DNA from: Bacillus salipaludis
GTDB lineage: Bacteria; Bacillota; Bacilli; Bacillales_B; DSM-18226
Reading direction: 5' to 3'
Assembly (NCBI RefSeq): GCF_004358205.1
Contig: NZ_SMYO01000003.1
Location: forward strand, 434,001-498,000
Length of the DNA: 64,000 nucleotides
The notes under the pieces were generated by a model that was not told the DNA's origin, searched no databases, and was given only the letters and a program-made list of their open reading frames with translations. Numbering within the stretch: position 1 is the first letter of the stretch; each line of letters begins with the position of its first letter. Below are positions 24,876 to 32,463 of the stretch, piece by piece. Position numbers and translations under genes: made by a program.

Positions 24876-26153
24876 TTATGCCGAAACTCGATTTTGAGAC
24901 ATTTTTTCAATTTTAATTTCCTCAGCTTCTTTTTTCAAAGTAAATAGGTATGCAATGATTCCAAGTGAGGCGGTTATGATTAACATCAAAATCGATGGTC
25001 CAAAATCTCCATGAGAAAGATCCACCATCCAACCCATGATATAGCTTGAGAAACCGCCGAGAATATTTGTGAAGCCCATTAGCCCAGCTGCACGCCCTGC
25101 AGTCTCAGGTGTTGAAAATTTAACAATAAATAAATTACTTAAATGGAAGACACCGCCTTGAGCTCCCATTGCTAAGCCCATACAGACACCGGCTACAACA
25201 GGTTGTGGAGTCAAAATGGCAATAGTTAAAAATAATGCTGTTAAAACAAATAAAATGGTTGCAAGTAAGCTTGGACGCTTTGTTTTATCAGATAGAATTC
25301 CACAAAGGATGACAAATCCCAAAGCAAAGAGCCAAGATAAAGAGGTAATTCCGGTCATGGCTTCTTTCGAAAATCCTTTCGCCCCAACTAAATAGGTTGG
25401 AAGCCAAACACTAATACCGAAGAATAAGAAGGATGCTACTAACATTCCGAACCACACAATCCAATAACGGAAGTCTTGAGCAAAGTTTTGTTTTTTCGTG
25501 TTTACGGATGAATCTGACTGGCGAATATAGGCTAATTCACTTTTATCAAGTCTTGGATGTTCTTCCGGAGTATCTCGAGTCAGGAAAATAAACATTGGCA
25601 GTACAATTAATAAGTTAAAACCGGCAAGCAAGAAAAACGCTGCCTGCCAATGGAAAGTTGCAATGACAGTTGTGATGATGATAGCACCACAAGCTGGGCC
25701 TAGATAGTTTCCGGCAAGCCAGGAAGATTGTGCTTTCCCAAATTCACGCTGATTAAACCAATTAGAAATAAATTTTCCGCATATTGGGATCATCATCCCC
25801 TCGCCAATTCCCAATATGATCCGGCTTACTATAAACATTTCATATGACGTCGATAATCCCCCAACAACCATGGTAATTGCCCAAAGAATTAGACCAAGGA
25901 TTCCGGTTTTTCTCGCTCCGAGTTTGTCAATAATAAACCCCCAAATAACATTTGATAAAGCATAGGAAATCGTAAAAACAAAAGTAATCATCCCGACTTT
26001 TGCCATTTTATCTGCACCCGTTAAGCCTAGATCATTCAGGAAAGTCTGATCCGTTTGGATGATAGAAATACCTAATTTATCAATTTGCCCAAAAAACCAA
26101 AAGAAGAATATCGGCACAGCTATATAAACCCATCTTTTGTTACCATTTAACAT
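24876..26153 (-). CDS. MFS importer, anion:cation symporter (ACS) family, paralog 1
   Basis: 425 aa from ATG at 26153 (AAGGGGTG 6 bases away); an upstream in-frame start lacks a site. About 12 membrane segments. Begins NKRWVYIAVPIFFFWFFGQI, with DKLGARKTGILGLILWAITM as the loop 2-3 motif and SRIILGIGEGMMIPICGK later. ACS members import organic anions such as aromatic acids, glucarate or pantothenate. Strongly similar along its length to the 28308-29582 protein. Own promoter with two operators (26279-26395). Likely imports the island's substrate. Confidence 0.85.
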   Translation of the reverse strand: MLNGNKRWVYIAVPIFFFWFFGQIDKLGISIIQTDQTFLNDLGLTGADKMAKVGMITFVFTISYALSNVIWGFIIDKLGARKTGILGLILWAITMVVGGLSTSYEMFIVSRIILGIGEGMMIPICGKFISNWFNQREFGKAQSSWLAGNYLGPACGAIIITTVIATFHWQAAFFLLAGFNLLIVLPMFIFLTRDTPEEHPRLDKSELAYIRQSDSSVNTKKQNFAQDFRYWIVWFGMLVASFLFFGISVWLPTYLVGAKGFSKEAMTGITSLSWLFALGFVILCGILSDKTKRPSLLATILFVLTALFLTIAILTPQPVVAGVCMGLAMGAQGGVFHLSNLFIVKFSTPETAGRAAGLMGFTNILGGFSSYIMGWMVDLSHGDFGPSILMLIITASLGIIAYLFTLKKEAEEIKIEKMSQNRVSA

Positions 26154-26278
26154 GAAAAACACCCCTTTTGTTTTACTTAGAAGAATGTACACGCTTCCAA
26201 AACTCATTTTATTATTTTACAATAATTTGTATAAAAATGAACTAGTATTCCTCCTTTTTTTAAATATCGCAACTTAAT

Positions 26279-26302
26279 GTTTCGCATACAAAACATTGTT
26301 TT
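26279..26302. promoter_or_regulatory. Downstream operator of MFS paralog 1
   Basis: GTTTC-N6-AAAAC-N3-GTTTT, starting 12 bp downstream of the -10 box, identical in position to the operator at 24737-24760. Confidence 0.7.
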
Positions 26303-26314
26303 GCTTATATTCTT

Positions 26315-26343
26315 ATTTTAAAATTTTACGAAAATTATGTCAA
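26315..26343 (-). promoter_or_regulatory. Sigma-A promoter of MFS paralog 1
   Basis: Minus strand TTGACA (26343-26338), 17-bp spacer, TAAAAT (26320-26315). Confidence 0.78.
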
Positions 26344-26379
26344 CACAAAACACTATATTTGTGTTGTAAATTAAAATTA

Positions 26380-26395
26380 GTTTTATATATAAAAC
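26380..26395. promoter_or_regulatory. Upstream operator of MFS paralog 1 (perfect palindrome)
   Basis: GTTTTATATATAAAAC, a perfect 16-bp palindrome, 36 bp upstream of the -35 box. Confidence 0.75.
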
Positions 26396-26406
26396 GCTTA
26401 TAAAAT

Positions 26407-26436
26407 AAAAAAACTTGCGCAATCGCAAGTTTTTTT
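26407..26436. terminator. Terminator of the IclR gene
   Basis: Perfect 13-bp stem AAAAAAACTTGCG / CGCAAGTTTTTTT with a 4-base loop, three bases beyond the IclR stop codon. Confidence 0.92.
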
Positions 26437-26438
26437 AT

Positions 26439-27221
26439 TTATGCATGGAATCCCAAAAATCCAGATAGAATTTGAGATGTTTCAAGTACCTTAGGAATTG
26501 CCACTTTTTCAATAAATTCGCTATGAAAAATGGTCTCGTTTGCTACCACATTAATTGAGGCCATTACTTTCCCGCTGCGATCAAAAATAGGGGCTGCTAC
26601 AGATTGAATCCCTTGATGCAGTTCACCTTTTGTCATCGCATATCCCTGTTCACGAATCATCGCTAATTCATGTTGAAAATCAACAAAATCAGTTTGTGTA
26701 CGCTCCGTGAATGGTTTTAAGTTTGAACCATATAAAATTTGGCTTAAACGCTCTTGCGGCTGATATGCTAGCTGAACTTTACCATTTGCCACTGCATGCG
26801 CTGGAAGTCTCAAGCCGATATTAACTGTAACAGCAGAAACTCCTCTAGCTGGTGCACTGCCAACATAAACAACCTCATTGCCATCCAGAATCGATAAATG
26901 ACAGGATGCTCCGGTCTCATCCCTTAATTTTTCCATATAAGGCTGAGCAATTTCAGGAAGCTTTAATGTGCTCAAAAAAGAAAAACCTAGTTCTAAAACC
27001 TTTGGCGTAAGACTATAGCGCTTCGTATTTTCATCCTGATGAAGGTATCCAAGTGATTGAAGCGTATACAACAATCGAAATGGAACGGTACGGCTTACTT
27101 CTAATTCTTTTGCAATTTCCACTAAGGATAAAGTTGGGCGCTCCTCATTAAAAAGTTTTAATATTTCCAATCCCCTAACTAAGGCATTGGCATTATAACG
27201 TTCTTTTTCTTCTTTTGCCAT
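26439..27221 (-). CDS. IclR-family transcriptional regulator
   Basis: 260 aa. N-terminal winged helix (about residues 10-70): ALVRGLEILKLFNEE, then VEIAKELEVSRTVPFRLLYTL. The C-terminal IclR effector domain (about 80-255) has the signature GRxL-like PAHAVANGKV, EQGYAMTKGELHQGIQSVAAPI and a final helix. IclR proteins often control aromatic-acid catabolism. It lies in the middle of the island whose four transcription units share GTTTT-N6-AAAAC operators, so it is the obvious candidate to bind them. No such operator lies before its own gene. Confidence 0.88.
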   Translation of the reverse strand: MAKEEKERYNANALVRGLEILKLFNEERPTLSLVEIAKELEVSRTVPFRLLYTLQSLGYLHQDENTKRYSLTPKVLELGFSFLSTLKLPEIAQPYMEKLRDETGASCHLSILDGNEVVYVGSAPARGVSAVTVNIGLRLPAHAVANGKVQLAYQPQERLSQILYGSNLKPFTERTQTDFVDFQHELAMIREQGYAMTKGELHQGIQSVAAPIFDRSGKVMASINVVANETIFHSEFIEKVAIPKVLETSQILSGFLGFHA

Positions 27222-27314
27222 AAACTTTCACCATCTTATTGTTAATAACAAGCTTGTCTTACAATTTTATCAAATTTCCATCAAAAATGGATAGAGGTCC
27301 ATCAAAATATTTTA

Positions 27315-28133
27315 TTATTTGATAGGGACTTCCGTTTGCTTTATTAAAGTGTTCGCAAAGTCGAGGACAATTGTATTAAAGGTCTCTGGAGCCTCTTGAT
27401 AACACAAATGTCCAGTCCCAGGGATGATCACAAATTTCGAATCTTGAAGCTTTTCATGAAAAACTTGTGACTCTTTTACCGGTGTGACTTTGTCCAATTC
27501 TCCGCAAATTACAAGGGTAGGAACATGAATGCAAGACAGTATATCCATATTATTTAAATGATAAAGTGAGTAAGCAACTGAGCGAAAGCCCATTGGCCGT
27601 ATTTGTGAATAGATTCTTTCCACTTCTTTTAAAACTTCAGGACTCGGCTCCGGTGAAAGCAGGCTTTTCACACGAAGTTTGGCAATTTCTTCCGGTGTTA
27701 AGGTTTCGATGTTCTTCAAACGATTTTTTAATTTGCTTTCATTTTCTTCTTTAGTTAACGCTGCTGAACCTCTTGTTGCATCTGAAATAATTAATGCGTC
27801 TACTAAATCCGGAAAACGGTAACAAAAATCAAGCGCAATCGCCGACCCCATTGAGTGCCCAAGAAGTATGACGGATTTAAGCCCAAGCTTCTCAATAAAA
27901 CCCTTTAAGACATCCGCGAATTCCTTAAATTCCTTGAATTCCACTTTTGGATCAGAACTCAAACCATATCCAGGAGCATCCCATGCAATCACTGTATATT
28001 GCTCGGATAACCCTTTAAGTTGTTTTTTCCACGATTGTGAATTATTCCCCATCCCGTGTAAAATGATCAAAGGCTTACCATTACCTTCTATTTCATAATG
28101 AATAGTTAAATCCTCCACCTGTACAAATGCCAT
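27315..28133 (-). CDS. Alpha/beta hydrolase, probable meta-cleavage product hydrolase
   Basis: 272 aa. Oxyanion-hole HGMGNN near residue 26, nucleophile Ser94 in GHSMGS, acid Asp214 (GELDKVTP) and His242 (GTGHLCY): a complete catalytic triad. Length and motifs resemble C-C bond hydrolases such as BphD, XylF and MhpC, which act on the product of extradiol cleavage. With an extradiol dioxygenase in the same regulon this role is likely, but an esterase role cannot be excluded. Monocistronic with its own operator-bearing promoter. Confidence 0.8.
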   Translation of the reverse strand: MAFVQVEDLTIHYEIEGNGKPLIILHGMGNNSQSWKKQLKGLSEQYTVIAWDAPGYGLSSDPKVEFKEFKEFADVLKGFIEKLGLKSVILLGHSMGSAIALDFCYRFPDLVDALIISDATRGSAALTKEENESKLKNRLKNIETLTPEEIAKLRVKSLLSPEPSPEVLKEVERIYSQIRPMGFRSVAYSLYHLNNMDILSCIHVPTLVICGELDKVTPVKESQVFHEKLQDSKFVIIPGTGHLCYQEAPETFNTIVLDFANTLIKQTEVPIK

Positions 28134-28157
28134 TTTTCCTCCTCCTCATTTTTTGTT

Positions 28158-28181
28158 GTTTTATTGGTAAAACGGTGTTTT
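28158..28181. promoter_or_regulatory. Downstream operator of the hydrolase gene
   Basis: GTTTT-N6-AAAAC-N3-GTTTT, the best match to the extended operator pattern, 25-48 bp upstream of the hydrolase start codon. Confidence 0.7.
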
Positions 28182-28190
28182 ATATTTATT

Positions 28191-28218
28191 ATAATAAAAC
28201 ATCTTTTAAATAAGTCAA
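28191..28218 (-). promoter_or_regulatory. Promoter of the hydrolase gene
   Basis: Minus strand TTGACT (28218-28213), 16-bp spacer, TATTAT (28196-28191). Less canonical than the other island promoters. A possible upstream operator (GTTTT-N7-AAAAC, 28254-28270) overlaps the left edge of the palindromic repeat. Confidence 0.55.
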
Positions 28219-28258
28219 CAGAATTATCAGAAGTCTTATGGATTCATAAGAAGGTTTT

Positions 28259-28303
28259 TCGACAAAAAACGGGTGGTGCCAGGCACCACCCGTTTTTTGT
28301 CGA
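28259..28303. repeat. 45-bp perfect palindrome (GGTGCCTGGCACC family), terminator of MFS paralog 2
   Basis: Arms of 22 bp with a single central base. Outer part TCGACAAAAAACGGG, inner core GGTGCCAGGCACC. It lies 5 bp past the stop codon of the MFS gene; on the minus strand the arm ends in TTTTTTGTCGA, so it can terminate transcription. Confidence 0.85.
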
Positions 28304-28307
28304 GTTG

Positions 28308-29582
28308 TTAAAGGATGACTTGGTTCGTTTTTATTTCGGCTACTTCTATTGATTCTTTTCTTAAGGAGAGCATGTAGACGACCATTCCGATTAGGGCGAC
28401 GACGATTAACATGATGATGGATGGTAAGAAATCACCATGGGCTAGGTCGCGCATCCAGCCCATTATGTAGCTGGAGAATCCGCCTAAAATGTTTGTGAAA
28501 CCCATTAAGCCGGCAGCTCGTCCTGCTGTTTTTGGGGTTGAATATTTTACTGTCAGCATATTGGTCACATGGAAAATACCGCCCAAGGTGCCAATTGCCA
28601 GGGCCATGCAAACGCCTGCTAATAAAGCGCTATTCGATGATGCTGCAATCCATAAGAAACTTGCGCATAAACCAAACCAGATAACCGCAAGTAAATTCGG
28701 GCGTTTTGTTTTATCTGAAAGAAAACCGGATATGAGTACAAACCCTAAAGCAAAGATGAAGGCAAAAGATGTAATTCCTGCCATCGTCTCTCGTTCAAAA
28801 TGCTTTGCTTGAATTAAGTAGGTTGGGAGCCAGATGCTAATTCCATAGAAGATAAAAGATGCCATAAGGTTTCCAACGAAAACTACCCAATAACGAAAGT
28901 CTTGTGTAAAACCTTGTTTTATTGTTTCACTTTCAGCTGAATCATTTTCGCGAATCATCTTAAGCTCTTTCTCACTTATTCCAGGATGCTGTTCTGGTGT
29001 TTCACGTGTGAGGAATATAAACAACGGAATATTGATTAATAGATTACAAAAAGCAAGAAAGAAAAATGCAGCATGCCAATGTAAACTAGCGATAATCGCA
29101 GATAATGCTAAGGCGCCAATTGCAGGGCCAAGATAGTTACCGCTGATCCAGGAAGCCTGTGCTCTTCCGATTTCTTTCCTGTTGAACCAATTGGAAATAA
29201 GCTTTCCACAGACAGGAATCATAATCCCTTCCCCTATTCCAAGTAAAATTCTGCTCGTCATAAAGGTTCCATATGAATCTGCCAGACCACCCATGATCAT
29301 CGTGATAGTCCAAATGGTAATACCAATAAATGCTGTCTTTCGTGCTCCGAGTTTATCAATGACAAACCCCCAAAAAATATTCGATATTGCATAGGAGACC
29401 GTAAAAATAAATGTTAGGAAGCCAATTTTTGCATTATGATCCGCACCAGTCAATCCTAAATCTTTTAGAAATCCAGGGTCCGTTTGAATGATTGAGATTC
29501 CTAGTTTGTCAATTTGTCCAAAAAACCAAAAGAAAAAAATAGGAACTGCTACATAAATCCATCTTTTGTTGTTCGTGAACAT
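28308..29582 (-). CDS. MFS importer, anion:cation symporter (ACS) family, paralog 2
   Basis: 424 aa, about 12 membrane segments, colinear with the 24876-26153 protein from the first residues (NNKRWIYVAVPIFFFWFFGQ) to the end (AGRAAGLMGFTNILGGFSSY shared). AAGGAGG lies before ATG. Own promoter and operators. Two similar importers in one regulon suggest two related substrates or different affinities. Ends at a palindromic terminator. Confidence 0.85.
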   Translation of the reverse strand: MFTNNKRWIYVAVPIFFFWFFGQIDKLGISIIQTDPGFLKDLGLTGADHNAKIGFLTFIFTVSYAISNIFWGFVIDKLGARKTAFIGITIWTITMIMGGLADSYGTFMTSRILLGIGEGIMIPVCGKLISNWFNRKEIGRAQASWISGNYLGPAIGALALSAIIASLHWHAAFFFLAFCNLLINIPLFIFLTRETPEQHPGISEKELKMIRENDSAESETIKQGFTQDFRYWVVFVGNLMASFIFYGISIWLPTYLIQAKHFERETMAGITSFAFIFALGFVLISGFLSDKTKRPNLLAVIWFGLCASFLWIAASSNSALLAGVCMALAIGTLGGIFHVTNMLTVKYSTPKTAGRAAGLMGFTNILGGFSSYIMGWMRDLAHGDFLPSIIMLIVVALIGMVVYMLSLRKESIEVAEIKTNQVIL

Positions 29583-29652
29583 TTTTTACCTCCTTATGGT
29601 CGTTGCAAAATTTAACTTACCGAAAAAGTCTCTTTTACCCCCTTTCCACTAT

Positions 29653-29676
29653 GTTGACATTAAAAAACATAGTTTT
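29653..29676. promoter_or_regulatory. Downstream operator of MFS paralog 2
   Basis: GTTGA-N6-AAAAC-N3-GTTTT: the right two half-sites are exact, the left is degenerate. Confidence 0.6.
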
Positions 29677-29687
29677 AATAATAGGAC

Positions 29688-29714
29688 TTTATAATTTTTT
29701 AAATATTTAGTCAA
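29688..29714 (-). promoter_or_regulatory. Promoter of MFS paralog 2
   Basis: Minus strand TTGACT (29714-29709). The best -10 is TATAAA at a short 15-bp spacing, or TAAAGT at 17 bp. The -35 is placed with help of the conserved 36-bp gap to the upstream operator. Confidence 0.5.
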
Positions 29715-29750
29715 TAGATTTCGATAAAATAGTTTTAAATAATAAATTAT

Positions 29751-29766
29751 GTTTTATATACAAAAC
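29751..29766. promoter_or_regulatory. Upstream operator of MFS paralog 2
   Basis: GTTTTATATACAAAAC, one mismatch from a perfect palindrome, 36 bp upstream of the -35 box. A further copy, GTTTTATATATAAAAT, lies at 29879-29894. The remainder of the 29583-30046 gap is AT-rich and I see no gene in it. Confidence 0.7.
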
Positions 29767-29943
29767 TTTTAAATTATTAATTATTTGATGAATACCTATG
29801 TAATCTTTGGATTTTTCAGAATTCTTCATTGACATTTAAAACTGTCGATTATAAGATTTATTTGTAGACACAAACTCCGTTTTATATATAAAATATATCT
29901 CGGATTACTGTTTTTTATTAAATTCTCTTTTGGGAGGCAAAAG

Positions 29944-29968
29944 AAAAAACCTGCGTTTAAACAGGTTT
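29944..29968 (-). terminator. Terminator of the MocA-like gene
   Basis: AAACCTG / CAGGTTT stem with an 8-base loop, followed by TTTTT on the minus strand. Confidence 0.75.
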
Positions 29969-30046
29969 ACATCTAATAAATTATTTTAAAACTATAAAGG
30001 AACATATTCTTCATTTTTCAAAATGGAAAAATATTGGAGCGTCATT

Positions 30047-30658
30047 TTAAATTTCATTACTAATAGAAATTGCTTTTTTATAATCCTTAGCCGTATCAAT
30101 ATCCATCCCCCAAAATGATGACTCAAAAACCTGAATCTTTGTATAGGCATTATATTTTTTGATAATTTCTTTTCCACCTTGATCTCCCTCTAAATCGAGA
30201 AATTCTGAAAATAAACTGCTGCCAATTAAGATAGGATGACCAAGATTCTCATTATATTGAGGCCTGACAATCCTGATTCCTTTTTGCCTTTCCTTTTTAT
30301 AATCTTGAATTAGTGATTGAACAACTAGATCCGAAACAAGGGGCTGATCGGCTAAAAAAATAAATGCGGCATCCACTCGACCCTTAATTTTATCAATTCC
30401 TAATTTTAGAGAAGTAGACATCCCCTGCAGGTAATTATTATTTTTGATATATTCTATTCCATCTAAATCTGCTGCACTTGTTTGAAAATCTTCCAGATAT
30501 TTCCCTCCAACAAATACGATTGGATGAAGCTGCTGCCTTTTAGTAAGTTCAATCGAGTATCGAAAAAGCGGTTTTCCCTTTAATGGCAGCAAAAGCTTGG
30601 GGTTCCCCATTCTACTGGACATTCCAGCAGCCAAAATAATGGCTCCTATTTTAGGCAT
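30047..30658 (-). CDS. MocA/PucB-like molybdenum-cofactor nucleotidyltransferase
   Basis: 203 aa, NTP-transferase fold. N-terminal LAAGMSSRMGNPKLLLPLKGK is the nucleotide-binding signature; FLADQPLVS carries the metal-binding Asp. Related enzymes attach CMP to molybdopterin for xanthine-dehydrogenase-type enzymes. It overlaps the end of xdhC by 8 bp, so the two are translated together. No molybdenum hydroxylase gene is in the window. Confidence 0.82.
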   Translation of the reverse strand: MPKIGAIILAAGMSSRMGNPKLLLPLKGKPLFRYSIELTKRQQLHPIVFVGGKYLEDFQTSAADLDGIEYIKNNNYLQGMSTSLKLGIDKIKGRVDAAFIFLADQPLVSDLVVQSLIQDYKKERQKGIRIVRPQYNENLGHPILIGSSLFSEFLDLEGDQGGKEIIKKYNAYTKIQVFESSFWGMDIDTAKDYKKAISISNEI

Positions 30659-31703
30659 GAATCTTCATTTTTCCTTGCAATGATGTACCAGATTTCATTG
30701 ACCGCACCATCATAAGTTCAGAAATGATACTGACTGCAACTTCCTCCATTGTTTCAGCTCCAATATCTAAACCTACCGGGGCATGAATTTTATCCAAAAC
30801 GGGCAGATTTTCACCTAAGTTTTCAAGCATTTCTTTCGTCCTTGATACGGGACCCAAAACACCGATATATTTTGGATTACTTTTTAATGCGAGAAGGAGT
30901 GCGGCTTCATCTCGATTTTGCGAATGATTCATAATGACCCACCAGGCGTCACTGACATCCGCTGGATTAAGGGATTCGGGATTTTGGGTAATATGTACAA
31001 CATTTGGAAAATAGCGTTTGTTATTAAATTCGCTGCGTGGGTCTAATACAGTAACTGTAAACCCGGTTTTTGCTGCCAGGTCTGCAACCGGGATTGCATC
31101 TTTACCGGCACCAGCAATGATAAGCCGTTGACTTGAACGAATGATATCGATGACAAAGCGTCGGCCTTCCACTTCCATAATTTCAGCACGTCTCTGTGAT
31201 TTCATACTTGTTAATGCCTGTTCATAGACTTTATGAGGCAGTGAACCCTTCGTTTCAACCATTTCACCATTTTTTGCTATTATCGCCTTTATACCCGTTG
31301 GAACCTCAAGGATAAAAGAAAATTCCTCATTCTTTTGGAGGAACTGCTCCGTCGTCTTCCAAAATAGGTCCTCCTCTTGAACCGGAAGAATAAGAATTTC
31401 TAATGAACCTTTGCAGCCAATTCCTAAAGTCCATATTTCTTTTTCACTTAAATCATAATTCTTGATTAGTGCAGTATTTTCTTTCAAAGCTCGTTCAGCA
31501 TAGGCAAAAAGATCGTTTTCCAAACATCCACCGCTTATCGAACCGTTCATTTCTCCATCGGTTGTCATCATCATTTTTGTACCTGGAAGCCGGTAAGCAG
31601 ACCCATTGACTCCAATTAGCATGACAATGACAGTCTTTTTTTTCATCTCCCATGCCCGTTTAATGGATTGGAAGATGGTTCGAAATTCTAATAAGCGAGA
31701 CAT
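30651..31703 (-). CDS. xdhC: XdhC-family molybdoenzyme maturation factor
   Basis: 350 aa from ATG at 31703 (GGGGG 7 bases away); the frame is open 20 codons further without a site. N-terminal XdhC/CoxI domain (SISGGCLENDLFAYAE near residue 60) and C-terminal Rossmann domain (RLIIAGAGKDAIPVADLA near 195, then VMNHSQNRDEAALLLAL and YIGVLGPVSRT). These factors bind and insert sulfurated Mo-cofactor into xanthine dehydrogenase-family hydroxylases. Operon: broken membrane gene, xdhC, mocA. Confidence 0.88.
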   Translation of the reverse strand: MSRLLEFRTIFQSIKRAWEMKKKTVIVMLIGVNGSAYRLPGTKMMMTTDGEMNGSISGGCLENDLFAYAERALKENTALIKNYDLSEKEIWTLGIGCKGSLEILILPVQEEDLFWKTTEQFLQKNEEFSFILEVPTGIKAIIAKNGEMVETKGSLPHKVYEQALTSMKSQRRAEIMEVEGRRFVIDIIRSSQRLIIAGAGKDAIPVADLAAKTGFTVTVLDPRSEFNNKRYFPNVVHITQNPESLNPADVSDAWWVIMNHSQNRDEAALLLALKSNPKYIGVLGPVSRTKEMLENLGENLPVLDKIHAPVGLDIGAETMEEVAVSIISELMMVRSMKSGTSLQGKMKIHA

Positions 31704-31719
31704 TTGCATTCCCCCTTTT

Positions 31720-32292
31720 TTAATGACTCGTTCGTTTACTCCTGTTTTTAAACAGGAGTTCAAAAATCTTTTTGCTCAATCCCATCCACACCATGCTGTA
31801 GAACAAGGAAAACAACAAAATCATGAGAACCACCGGAACATAGATTGTATGGGAAACAGAAGGACCTAAAACAGGAAATTTAACGATATAAAGTAGAAAT
31901 AGTATCCCAGCGGCTAATGAGACTCCTCCAAAAAAGGTAATGGCAATCCAATTTTTCCACCATCTGAAGGCTATTCCTAATGACAATCCTAAAAGACCTG
32001 TGGTGAATGGAAAAACGAATATTTAACTGGGTTGAAGGATGAGAAGCAGCAAGATGGTTAAGAAATACGACATTATGCCAAGATGAATTGAAATCATTGC
32101 GGAAAGAACGATGGGCATAGTAGCTAAAATACTAAAAGCATATCCAATCCCGACAAAAATACCGGCCGATTGAAAAATGGTGGCAATAGCCGCAAGGATA
32201 GAGCCTAACACTAATTTTTTCGTTCTCGAATAACCGTCGATTCGAGATTGGACAATTACAAAAGGCGGAAGGTTCCCTGGTTGTTTTTTCAA
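31720..32292 (-). pseudogene. Integral membrane protein gene interrupted by one in-frame TAA
   Basis: Two membrane-rich pieces are in the same frame and separated by one stop: residues before it end LLLLILQPS, and codons after it continue IFVFPFTTGLLGLSLG. Joined they give about 190 aa with five or six hydrophobic segments. The stop (TAA near 32023-32025) could arise from GAA by one change. Start is TTG at 32292 (GGGGGTG 6 bases away). The intact family resembles small S-component-like membrane proteins, but I cannot name it. First gene of the xdhC-mocA operon. Confidence 0.72.
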
Positions 32293-32463
32293 TGTTAGCA
32301 CCCCCTTTTTTTAGGTAATGCCTCAATAGATAAAAATATGAAGGATTTTAAAAAATCAATATATGTAGAAATGAAGTTTTTGAGTTTACAAGATAAATAT
32401 GGAATAATTAGGAGAGCGAAGGAATAATTCAACACTTTAAACTATTAGTGAGGTATTTTTGTA

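Noticed and set aside
29829..29857. Plus-strand promoter-like TTGACA-N17-TAAGAT
   Set aside because: No plus-strand gene or convincing small RNA follows; the only downstream hairpin is the MocA terminator, which works on the other strand. Probably chance in AT-rich DNA.
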